64,000 bases of DNA from Cryptoclostridium sp036644995 (GTDB lineage Bacteria; Bacillota; Dehalobacteriia; UBA7702), in assembly GCA_036644995.1 (NCBI GenBank), contig JAVXOZ010000001.1, positions 87,069-151,068 of the forward strand. Reading direction: 5' to 3'. Below are positions 1 to 8,958 of the stretch, one piece after another. The position numbers and the translations under genes were made by a program. The notes below the pieces were generated by a model. It was not told the origin of the DNA and did not search any database. It saw only the letters and a list, made by a program, of their open reading frames with translations. Positions within the stretch are counted from its first letter, which is position 1; each line of letters opens with the position of its first letter.

Positions 1-213
1 AGCAATCTCTTTAAAAAAGAAACCGGTACCAGCTATTCCAATTACTTAAATAAAATAAGAATAGAAGAAGCAAAAAGATTGCTGCGTCAAAACTACTCCA
101 TATCGGAAACAGCCCAAGAAGTAGGCTTTTCAGACCAAAGCTACTTTACCAACGTTTTTCGCAAATATGAAGGAATTTCACCCAATCGTTGGCGTAATAA
201 TCAGATAGACTAA
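1..213 (+). CDS. AraC-family transcriptional regulator, C-terminal fragment (cut by window edge)
   Basis: The reading frame is open from base 1 and ends in TAA at 211-213. The 70 visible residues form the second half of an AraC/XylS-type double helix-turn-helix DNA-binding domain: the RIEEAKRLL helix, then ISETAQEVGFSDQSYFTNVFRKYEGISPNRWR, which is the family signature (split here only for description). The N-terminal effector or response domain lies outside the window. It ends 43 bp before the first UAG-containing mttB gene on the same strand, so it plausibly regulates that gene; this is inference from position. The family call is secure, the target is not. Confidence 0.85.
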   Translation, partial: SNLFKKETGTSYSNYLNKIRIEEAKRLLRQNYSISETAQEVGFSDQSYFTNVFRKYEGISPNRWRNNQID

Positions 214-256
214 AACCAATGCGTATTTAACTTGGTTAACAACAAGGAGGTAGCCA

Positions 257-1660
257 ATGAACAAATGGCAAAATAATTTAGAAGCAACCCTATATAGCGA
301 AAATATTTTGGATAAAATAAATGCAGCCACATTAGATGTTTTATTAAATCAAGGTGTTATTTTTCAATCCCAAGAAGCATTAGCCATATTTGAAGATGGC
401 GGAGCAAAAGTGGATTACTCAGAACGCAGGGTATATATTGACCCCAAACTGGTGAAAAAATCGCTGCATACAGCACCTTCTTCCTTTGTGTTGGGTGCCA
501 GAGATCCACGCTATGATTTTTTAATAAATGCAGATGTTTGCGGTTTTACCACTTTTGGAGTGGGATTTTCAGTAATAGATAGGGAAACAGGGCACCACCG
601 TGATTCCACAAAAAGAGATTTGGTGGAAAGTGCCCTTTTAGGGGATTATTTAAAAACCTTGGATATTTATTCCCATGCAGTAACAGCCAGAGATTGCCCT
701 TTACGCTCCATAGATTTACATGAAGCTGAGGCTTTCCTCAACAATACCACAAAACACTGTATGCACTTGGATTTAGGCCATCGCAGTAATATAATAAAAT
801 TCATAGAGATGGCAGGGCTTTTGGTGGATGGTGTAAATAATCTCCATGAAAGACCCGTGGTTTCAGCCTTAACCTGCCCACAAAGTCCCCTTTGTTTTCC
901 AGCAGAATGTTGCGATATTATTATGGAATTTGCCAAAGTGGGCTTACCTGTTAATATTTTACCCATGGCTATTTCGGGTCAAACAGCACCTGCAACTTTA
1001 GCAGGAACCTTGGTAATTACCAATGCCGAAGTTTTGGCAGGTTTGGTGCTATCTCAGCTTACCACTCCCGGGGCACCGGTAATATATGGCTGCTCCAGTA
1101 CCACTTTTGATTTTTTTACCAGTACCTCGCCTGTGGGTTCACCGGAATTGGGACTATGCAGTTCCGGGGCAGCTTCCATGGCTAAATATTACAAAATCCC
1201 AAGCTACGTAGCAGGTACGTAGTCTGATAGCAAATACAGCGATTTTCAAAGCGGACATGAAAAAGCCTTAACCACCCTATCCCCTTTACTCGCCCAAGCT
1301 GATATGATTTTTGGCATGGGTATGTTGGAAATGGGTATAACCTTTAGCTTTGGACAATTAATTTTAGACGATGCCATTATCGGTGATATGAAAAATATTA
1401 TCAAAAAAAGGCAATTACCACCACAGCTTAATAATAAGGGCTATCTACACGAATTAGTTCAGGAATATCGTGGTTTCTCTTGCAGAATAGAACCACCCAT
1501 GGAGCAATATCGCAGATTTTGGCAAGGAGTCAAAAAAGAAGCGAATATTAACATAAAAGCTAATTCCATAGCAGAAGAAATAATTGCCACCCACCAAGCA
1601 GAACCCTTGGATAGAGCGGTGCGTAACGAAATAAGACGCATTGTTTTATCTGCGGAATAA
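257..1660 (+). CDS. mttB: Trimethylamine:corrinoid methyltransferase MttB with in-frame amber (pyrrolysine) codon, copy 1
   Basis: MttB transfers a methyl group from trimethylamine to a corrinoid protein. The frame starts at ATG 257 behind AAGGAGG (245-251 region) and meets TAG at 1220-1222 in SYVAGT-UAG-SDSK. It then continues in the same frame through GMGMLEMGITFSFGQL to TAA at 1658-1660, giving 467 residues with residue 322 as pyrrolysine. MttB of Methanosarcina carries pyrrolysine near residue 334 in the same context. Copy 2 is conserved on both sides of its own UAG, so the UAG is read rather than being a nonsense mutation. Compared with copy 2, the part after LILDDAI is about 14 residues shorter and poorly conserved until the final RRIV-SAE. 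Copy 1 may therefore have altered or lost activity. No corrinoid protein gene (mttC) is adjacent. A conventional gene caller would split it at 1222 and 1304. Confidence 0.88.
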
Positions 1661-1846
1661 GTAAAATTACCTGTAAACTCAAATTATTATACCTTTAGAA
1701 CAAAATATAAACATATAGAATAATCACAAAAAAATCAAAAAATAACGCAATACTAAACATGAATTTCTTGTGTATAATGATGTCAGAACAAAAAATTAAA
1801 TTGTGGCATGAGAATATACTTCTCAATATGGAAAGGAGACTTACTT

Positions 1847-3316
1847 ATGACAATCAGAAATCAGCGTTCCAATTGTTTACACAAAGAAGGTTTTAGTTTA
1901 AACATGTACACACAAGATGAATTACAACAAATTCATCTGGCAACACTTGAAGTATTATGGCAAGAAGGCATAACCGTAAACTCCAAAGAAGCACAAGATT
2001 TATTTAAAAACGCAGGCGCCATTGTTGATTATGGCACAGGCAGAGTAAAAATTCATCCTTATATGGTAGAAGATGCTATTAAAAGTGCACCCAGCACCAT
2101 TGTAATGGCAAGTCAAGACGGCAAACATGACTATGTTATGGATGGCAGTCGTGTTGGTTTTACCACGTTTGGTGCAGGGGTTACTGTTGTGGATATCGAC
2201 GATGGTTCCATTCGTAATTCCAATAAACAGGATTTAAGAAACACCGCAGTAATGGGCGATTATTTAGACACCGTAAGCATTTATTCCCATTCTGTAACAG
2301 CTCAAGATTGTCCCCCCTCATCTGTTGACCTCCATGAAGCAGAAGCTTTTTTAAGCAATACAACCAAACATTGTATGCATATTGATTTAACAAATAGAGA
2401 TAATATTAAAAAATATATCGCAATGGCAGCAGCTATTGTTGGCGGTGAAGACAAATTAGTGGAACGCCCCATTGTTTCCGCTTTAACCTGTCCTCAAAGC
2501 CCCTTGCAATTACATCAAGAAAGTTGCGATATTATTATTCAGTTAGGTAATGTTGGGTTACCCGTTAACGTTTTATCCATGGCAATGTCCGGAGCCACAA
2601 CACCTGTTACCATTGCAGGTACTTTAGTGGTTCACAATGCTGAAGTTTTGGCAGGGGTGGTACTTTCCCAATTAGCAAACAGAGGGGCACCGGTTATTTA
2701 CGGTAGTTCCACCACCAGTTTCGATTTACAACAAGCAAGTGCTCCTGTTGGTTCTCCTGAATTGGGTATTTGCAACGCCGGTGTTGCGGCTTTGGCTCAG
2801 TTTTATCAACTCCCCAGTTATGTAGCAGGAACATAGGCAGATAGCAAATTAAGCGATGCTCAAGCCGGACACGAAAAAACCATCACATCCTTACTACCGG
2901 CGTTAGCAGGTGCTAACATCATTTATGGTATGGGTATGTTGGAAATGGGTGTTACCTTCAGTTACGGTCAATTAGTCTTAGATGACGCTATTGCCAAGAT
3001 GGTACAGCGTGTGGTAAGAGGCGTTGACGTAAGAGATGATACACTGGCAGTTGATGTTATCAGAGAAGTTGGCGGCGGACAAGGTAAGCAATTCTTAACC
3101 AGCCAACACACAGTAGATTATATGCGCAAAGAACAGGCACCCGGTGGTCTTTTTGATAGAGCTGCCCGTCAAACTTGGATGATTAATACAGGGGGTAAAG
3201 ATGCCTCTCAACGTGCAACAGAAACAGCAAAAGAAATTTTAGCAACACATAAACGTGAACCTTTGGAAAAAGCAGTACAAAATGAATTACGCCGTATTGT
3301 GGAATCCGCCGAATAA
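1847..3316 (+). CDS. mttB: Trimethylamine:corrinoid methyltransferase MttB with in-frame amber (pyrrolysine) codon, copy 2
   Basis: This is a full-length MttB homologue of 489 residues. I chose ATG 1847 (MTIRNQ) because AAGGAG lies 8 bases upstream; an in-frame start at 1808 has no such site. TAG at 2834-2836 (residue 330) sits in SYVAGT-UAG-ADSK and the frame continues to TAA at 3316, including GMGMLEMGVTFSYGQLVLDDAI and the expected C-terminal TAKEILATH segment. Pyrrolysine is the catalytic residue in this family, binding the amine substrate. The gene follows copy 1 by 186 bp; a TATAAT at 1772-1777 could give it its own promoter. It ends before a strong terminator. Expression needs pylT, pylS and pylBCD elsewhere in the genome. 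Confidence 0.92.
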
Positions 3317-3375
3317 TTAACCCCATAACACCCCATAAATTAGTGCCATTAGATTTGTTTCATAAATAATAGATA

Positions 3376-3418
3376 CTACCCGGTATAGCCATAAGTCCCT
3401 ATACCGGGTAGTTTCTTT
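3376..3418 (+). terminator. Rho-independent terminator after mttB copy 2
   Basis: A perfect 13-bp inverted repeat (CTACCCGGTATAG at 3376-3388, CTATACCGGGTAG at 3399-3411) with a 10-nt loop is followed by TTTCTTT. It closes the mttB pair. Confidence 0.88.
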
Positions 3419-3643
3419 ATGTGCGGAAATACATTTTAAATTTTATTAACCACAATACCGTATCACTTTTAAGTTGATTTTATAATTTTAATTTACCATT
3501 TTTTACTTTTGATACTATATACTTTTTACTATATACTTTTTATGTGTTTTCTTTTAAACCGCAACCTTAACTTAAAACCTGTATTTTTTACTTTGGTGAT
3601 AATTACCTCTTACAGCCCTAATAAATTGGTGATAAAATTAATA

Positions 3644-3717
3644 TAGAGCATATTCGTTATCCTTGGAAATTGGTATTTAATCAATTCCATTTTACAGGAT
3701 TTTTTGAATATGCTCTA
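3644..3717. repeat. 74-bp near-perfect nested hairpin
   Basis: Outer arms TAGAGCATATTC (3644-3655) and GAATATGCTCTA (3706-3717) are perfectly complementary over 12 bp. Inside are ATCCT/AGGAT and GGAAATTG/CAATTCC arms. There is no T-run directly after it. It resembles in layout, but not in sequence, the palindromic elements elsewhere in the window. Confidence 0.6.
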
Positions 3718-3857
3718 CTCTTTATTTTAGAAACTCTATTTTGCACCACAACATTTAATATAGAGCCTCTGTTTTTTTAATCTTTTTGCAAAATTTATAT
3801 TCTGCACCACAACATTCAATACAAAACCAAAAAATTTTAGGTGCTCAGAGGTTCAAA

Positions 3858-3907
3858 GGTTTAGGTTTAGGTTTAGGTTTAGGTTTAGGTTTAGGTTTAG
3901 GTTTAGG
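3858..3907. repeat. Hexanucleotide tandem repeat (GGTTTA), about 8 units
   Basis: Fifty bases of uninterrupted GGTTTA units, with no ORF or promoter assignable to it. Such perfect short arrays are prone to length change by slippage. Confidence 0.9.
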
Positions 3908-4026
3908 TGGCTAAAAATTCACCTCTATAAGTTCCAATGTTTATGAGTGCAGCTGTTAAGGTGTTAAAATTTCCCACTGCAAATAAACATAATTTTTCGT
4001 TAATTTAACCGTGAATTTTGCGGCTT

Positions 4027-7000
4027 TTATTCTCTTTTATAATTTGTTACATCAAAACCATTAATAAGGCACACTTTATTATCGCCTATCCAGTCTATCC
4101 AAGAAGCCGCTGTTTTAATCCATATATCCAAATTGCTATTGTATTTTTCCGCAAAAAAAGTAGTGCCAGCATTTTTATGCAAAATCTGCATAGGACAAGG
4201 ATTACAAGGCTTATCACTGTTCCAAAAAACTTTATAACAATATTCTCCCACTTTGGCATGGGGCACCATTTCCATGGCTTTATCATTAATAAACAACAGT
4301 TTATAAGTTTTAGGATCACAAATATAAGCGTAGGAAGTTAAGCCATTAATAATGGACATAGATAACTTTTGCATTTTATTGGCAGCATCTATGGCTCGCA
4401 TTTCCATAATAAAAATGCTTAAAATATTGGAAATATTTTGCAAATCCCCAACTTCTTTTTTAGAGGGAATATGCACCATATCACATTCATCAAAGCCAAT
4501 AAATCCTTTAAATTCATCATTTTTAACAATGGCAAACTGCAGCATACTCTTGATGTTTTGGTTTTCCAACATATTTTTATACACAGGGTCAACATGATAA
4601 ATATCTGTCATAAAATATATGCCATCTTCATTGAAATTATCTTTGTAATTGTTAATATCTTCGTATGCTATATTCTGCAACTTATCTATTTGCGGAGCTA
4701 TATCCCGGCTGCACCATTCAAAAGTGTTGCTGGTATATTTGCCATCCGCAGAATCCTCAAAAACATATGCTCTACTTACATTGTAATGCTTGGCAATAAG
4801 TTCAAGCACAGAATTTATTGCCGCCACTTTATCATTGGATTCGTATAAAATTCTAAAAACATATTCCAAAGCGTTATCCTCAAAGGTTTTTACCCTGGTA
4901 AAAACCCCGGGGTTTATCTCATTTGTGCCCAATTCCATGGTACCCATATTATCATTATATATGGTACATTGGTTACGACCATTTGCTTTGGCAACATAAA
5001 GTGCAGTATCGGAATTTCGGTAAAGGTCTTCATATTCTTTGCCATGTTCGCTATATAGGGCAATACCAACACTGGAAGAAATTTTGTGGTGTGTGTTGTT
5101 TTCTGTAAATGTTTCTTGAACACAATTACATATTTCTTTGGCTTTATCCAATACAACTTGGTCGTTATCTATATTTTTCATAAACGCCACAAATTCATCG
5201 CCGCCTATACGACCCAAAATATCCGTTTCACGAAACAAATTTTTAATTTTAACTCCCACTTGGGATAAAACAGCATCGCCAAAAGCATGGCCAAAATTAT
5301 CATTAATAGATTTAAAATAGTCAATATCTATAATTAAAAAACCATGCCTACCGGCTTTTCCCTTACTTGTAATCAAAAAATCTTTAACTTTACGCCTTAA
5401 TGCAGCATTATTATATAAGCCCGTTAATAAATCATGTTCTGCATTATAAATAAGCAGCAATTCTTTTTTCTTTTCCGCATCAATATTTTCAATATAAGCG
5501 TGAGCTTTTACATCCCCTGTTTGCAAATTTTCAAAAAGATGGAATGTACATTTAAGCCAAACAAACTCACCGCTAATCTCGGTTCTGCGGTATTCATAAG
5601 CAACTTTTGCCTTGCCATTTTTATAAGCAGCCAAAAGATGTTGCCTTGCAAAGATTGTTTTAAAGTTTCCTGCATCATCAGGATGTATTACTTTTTCAGC
5701 TAAAGCATTAATCATTTCGCTATAATCCGCAATTTGATGAATATGAAAACGCTTATCCCAATCACCATTATTAGAAATTAGTACATTCTTTGTAAGATTT
5801 ATCTCATAGATAATTGCCGCTTTAGAAATCATGGCTTCATATAAACTTTGTTCATCTTTTGCCTTAATTTCTTTAATTTTTTCATCATTAATATCCGCAA
5901 TATAGCAACGTATGCTAATATCACCTGAAATATCATCTTTAATTATCATAACATTTTCACGATACCAGTGATATTCTTCATCGTCTATTTTGCGACAATA
6001 TTCCAAGGTAATAAGTTTTTGCCCTCTTTCAAATGCCGCTATAATGGCATCTTTAGATAAATTTTCAGCAATATATTCACGTTCTTCATCTGATATTAAT
6101 GAATAATCAATAATTTGTTTTAATTGGGAAAAAGAGGTAATATCATGGTCACCGCATTTTTGCACCCAATCTTCATTATAATATATAACTTCATCACGGC
6201 TCACATTGGCTTCATAAATTAAAAGTTGCTTTGAAGCCATGGTGGTGCCGTACTCTTTTTCTTTTTGCAATGCCCGTAATTGGGTAACGTTTTTTTTCAC
6301 CCCAATAACCCTAATAGATTTGCCGTTATGTCCAAATATGTTAATTAAATTAATTTCAAATTCATATTGAGTACCATCAATACCATTGGCTTTAACATAG
6401 CAGTTGGCAAAGGCTGCACCTGCTGTTATATCTTGATACATCTTACGATATTCATAAATATATGGTGGGTCTATAATGCCTAATTTTATTAGGGTTTCCA
6501 CTCCATCGGGAATTTTTTCGCTTACTCCATATAATTTTGCATCTTTTTCCTGCAACATTAATTCTTTGGTTTCCACATCATATTCAAACATTGTAATATC
6601 TGAAAAACCAATGGCTATTTCATATCTTTTTTCACTGATTTTTAATTTTTCTTCTATGTTTTTTTGTTCTGTTATATCGGTAAATACACCATGAAATTGA
6701 TATTTACCATCATTATTTGTGACAAAAGAACCTTTTGCCAATATCCAAATAATACTGCCATCTCTGCAAATTAATCTATTAATATTGCTGGTATGATTAC
6801 CCACTGAGAGTTGATTTTTTATATTTTCATTCATAAAATCCACATCATCGGGATAAATAATATCTGTTAATCTGCCATCACATTCCTGTTTAAATTGCTC
6901 ACGGGTATAACCAATCATGCGAAAAAAGCCATCGTTGGCATAATCAACGGTATAGTAATCATCATAATAGCAACGAATAATTGCACCTTCAATGCTGTTG

Positions 7001-7926
7001 GCAATGGTTTCTAATTCTTTTTTTCCCTGCTCCCAAAATTGTTCTTGTTCTTTTTGGGCGGTAATATCCGTGAGAACGCATTGTACCCTGGGCATTTTAT
7101 CACCGTTAGGAAGCACCATGCCTTTATCCAATAACCAAATAATTTTACCATCTTTTCTTTTAATTCGGTATTCCACCACAAAATTACCATTAATTTTTAT
7201 TTGGCGGTTAATTTCGTCACTTAAATATTTAATATCCTCTTTCAACATTAAATTTGTATGTTTATTTTGCAATAATAAACTTATATCCGATTGAGAATAG
7301 CCTGTAAGCTTAGAAAAACCATCATTGGCATATAAAATAGTAAATCCTTCATCCCAATCGCAAATTTCAAGACCGCCATAAATATTATTGGCAAGCATTT
7401 CCAATTCCGAATTTTTATTTTCTAATAATTTATTACGTTTTTCAAATGTTTTGTGCGCTAATTTATTAGGTTCACAGCTAAAGGTTTTATTTAGAAATTC
7501 ATTTTCATTCTGCCCCATATTTGGCACGGAAAGATGAGAATGATACAACTTTATTTCCCCTGAATCTATACAGCATATCATGGAAAACAGAACGGGTATA
7601 CAAAGGAAATCCCCATCTTTATCTTGATCTGCGGTGGCTTTGAACTCACCATATACCAAACAGTATTCATCACTGATTGGAGCAGCTTTATACCATTGTT
7701 CAATTAGTTTATATTTTCCATCCCAAGATTGCTTTTTCTTATCCATAAGAGCCTTAACATCATTAAAATTTCTGCACACTTCATGTTTACCTGTGCCAAA
7801 CCAAGAGATATTATGATTAAACATTGATATAGCCAATGAAAAATTTCGGTCTTCCAAATAAACCTTTAAAAAAGTATTCACAAATTCTATTGATTTTTCA
7901 CAAGTAAGTTTTGAAATTGTACTCAT
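4027..7926 (-). CDS. Multi-PAS sensor diguanylate cyclase with N-terminal SnoaL-like and C-terminal GAF/PAS domains
   Basis: A 1299-residue cytoplasmic signalling protein without evident membrane segments. It begins at ATG 7926 behind AAGGAGG. Residues ~10-135 look like a SnoaL/NTF2-like fold. About five PAS repeats follow (~175-810), each with the LTDITAQK or VFTDITEQK type PAC ending. A GGDEF domain spans ~815-975 with an intact active-site GGDEF at residues 908-912 (GRIGGDEFVAFM), so it should make c-di-GMP. After the catalytic domain come a GAF-like region (~1000-1170) and a final PAS region (~1185-1299) containing CNPCPM, a cysteine-rich loop that might bind metal. Having sensor domains on both sides of GGDEF is unusual. 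It stands alone, convergent with mttB copy 2. Ligands are unknown. Confidence 0.85.
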   Translation of the reverse strand: MSTISKLTCEKSIEFVNTFLKVYLEDRNFSLAISMFNHNISWFGTGKHEVCRNFNDVKALMDKKKQSWDGKYKLIEQWYKAAPISDEYCLVYGEFKATADQDKDGDFLCIPVLFSMICCIDSGEIKLYHSHLSVPNMGQNENEFLNKTFSCEPNKLAHKTFEKRNKLLENKNSELEMLANNIYGGLEICDWDEGFTILYANDGFSKLTGYSQSDISLLLQNKHTNLMLKEDIKYLSDEINRQIKINGNFVVEYRIKRKDGKIIWLLDKGMVLPNGDKMPRVQCVLTDITAQKEQEQFWEQGKKELETIANSIEGAIIRCYYDDYYTVDYANDGFFRMIGYTREQFKQECDGRLTDIIYPDDVDFMNENIKNQLSVGNHTSNINRLICRDGSIIWILAKGSFVTNNDGKYQFHGVFTDITEQKNIEEKLKISEKRYEIAIGFSDITMFEYDVETKELMLQEKDAKLYGVSEKIPDGVETLIKLGIIDPPYIYEYRKMYQDITAGAAFANCYVKANGIDGTQYEFEINLINIFGHNGKSIRVIGVKKNVTQLRALQKEKEYGTTMASKQLLIYEANVSRDEVIYYNEDWVQKCGDHDITSFSQLKQIIDYSLISDEEREYIAENLSKDAIIAAFERGQKLITLEYCRKIDDEEYHWYRENVMIIKDDISGDISIRCYIADINDEKIKEIKAKDEQSLYEAMISKAAIIYEINLTKNVLISNNGDWDKRFHIHQIADYSEMINALAEKVIHPDDAGNFKTIFARQHLLAAYKNGKAKVAYEYRRTEISGEFVWLKCTFHLFENLQTGDVKAHAYIENIDAEKKKELLLIYNAEHDLLTGLYNNAALRRKVKDFLITSKGKAGRHGFLIIDIDYFKSINDNFGHAFGDAVLSQVGVKIKNLFRETDILGRIGGDEFVAFMKNIDNDQVVLDKAKEICNCVQETFTENNTHHKISSSVGIALYSEHGKEYEDLYRNSDTALYVAKANGRNQCTIYNDNMGTMELGTNEINPGVFTRVKTFEDNALEYVFRILYESNDKVAAINSVLELIAKHYNVSRAYVFEDSADGKYTSNTFEWCSRDIAPQIDKLQNIAYEDINNYKDNFNEDGIYFMTDIYHVDPVYKNMLENQNIKSMLQFAIVKNDEFKGFIGFDECDMVHIPSKKEVGDLQNISNILSIFIMEMRAIDAANKMQKLSMSIINGLTSYAYICDPKTYKLLFINDKAMEMVPHAKVGEYCYKVFWNSDKPCNPCPMQILHKNAGTTFFAEKYNSNLDIWIKTAASWIDWIGDNKVCLINGFDVTNYKRE

Positions 7927-8034
7927 TTAATAACCTCCTTATAGATTTTAAAGCAATCTTAACAGCAATATGCCAAATAATAATTAGTTATTTATCCACT
8001 ATATTATTGTATTTTACCATGTTATTTACTTAAT

Positions 8035-8862
8035 TTATTCGTAAGAATCCCCAATAATTTCCTGCAACAGACGATGTTCATCCAATGTGCCACTGCCATG
8101 TGGTACAATACTGCTGCCTGCATCGCTGCCAACTAAAATTTTAACCCCAAGCTCAGCTCCACGTTTAACCATTTTACGCTGGGTTGCCACTATATTTTTA
8201 ACCACGGTTCTATCCCAACCTTTTATCCAACGGTCATAAACCAAAGTATTGGCAAAAGGTGCCAAGGTAGGTGTCCAAGCCACACCTTTTTTTTGCATTT
8301 TTTTCAACAATTCTTCGGTAATAAAATAGCCGTGTTCAATGGAGTCCATGCCCACATCCACAATGGATTCAATGGCATTGGGAAAATTTACATGAACCAT
8401 CACAGGTATATGGCAATGGTTGGCAAATTCTCGGATATAAAGAAGCTCCGCATCGTTGAAATAGCTGTTTTCAACTTGGGGCGCACCGGTCATATCCACT
8501 AAGCCCGATTGTACAACCTTAAAGCAATCCACACCTTTTTCCGCTAAAAAATTCAGCTCACCCTTTAAATCATCCATGTTGTTTAGAGGATAACCCAAAT
8601 GTCTGCCATAGCATTCTTTTTTAACTAAACCACGGCCACAGCAAAGCAATTTAATGCCTAAATCTGCGGCTTCAGCCTTTAACTGAAAAGCTAACATTTC
8701 TTTATCGCTGCCATCTCGCAATTCTTTAATGGGGGTACCAACATACTGCAGTAAATTATTATAAGCACTGTCCAATGGCGTATTAATATATTTTGTACTG
8801 CGGTTTTCCTTGCGGAAATCTCCATAACCCAAATGAATGTGATGATCTATTAATGTTTTCAT
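8035..8862 (-). CDS. Amidohydrolase-family protein, possibly C-terminally shortened
   Basis: A 275-residue protein of the amidohydrolase superfamily, whose members are metal-dependent hydrolases with a TIM-barrel fold. The N-terminal metal motif is DHHIHLG (HxH), MVHVNF and SIEHGYF supply further likely ligand histidines, and the late aspartate is in VGSDAG. Relatives such as imidazolonepropionase-like enzymes are usually 380-420 residues. This one starts directly at the HxH motif, without the N-terminal beta-sandwich strands, and ends soon after the GSDAG motif, so it may be truncated or a minimal form. The substrate cannot be read from the sequence. The Shine-Dalgarno site is weak. Confidence 0.7.
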   Translation of the reverse strand: MKTLIDHHIHLGYGDFRKENRSTKYINTPLDSAYNNLLQYVGTPIKELRDGSDKEMLAFQLKAEAADLGIKLLCCGRGLVKKECYGRHLGYPLNNMDDLKGELNFLAEKGVDCFKVVQSGLVDMTGAPQVENSYFNDAELLYIREFANHCHIPVMVHVNFPNAIESIVDVGMDSIEHGYFITEELLKKMQKKGVAWTPTLAPFANTLVYDRWIKGWDRTVVKNIVATQRKMVKRGAELGVKILVGSDAGSSIVPHGSGTLDEHRLLQEIIGDSYE

Positions 8863-8958
8863 AATATTTTTTTATCCCGATTTCATAACTAAAAGATTTT
8901 TTCTATATTATCATGTTTTTATTATTTGGGTAACAACCATAAAAGCTATTACTGCTTA

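Larger units (their letters stand above)
3419..4026. other. Gene-free stretch with hairpin, short direct repeats and hexamer repeat
   Basis: No convincing gene is present. It holds, in order: a near-duplicate of ACTATATACTTTTT around 3510-3540; a long hairpin at 3644-3717; two copies of TGCACCACAACATT (about 3742-3756 and 3803-3817); and the TTTAGG hexamer array at 3858-3907. Base composition is extremely AT-rich. Confidence 0.6.

Noticed and set aside
1304..1660. Separate short gene after mttB copy 1
   Set aside because: It is the in-frame continuation after the pyrrolysine UAG, not an independent gene; the same holds for 2930-3316.
3858..3907. Possible CRISPR array or true telomere
   Set aside because: The units have no spacers, so it is not CRISPR; it is internal to a contig, so a telomere is not supported.
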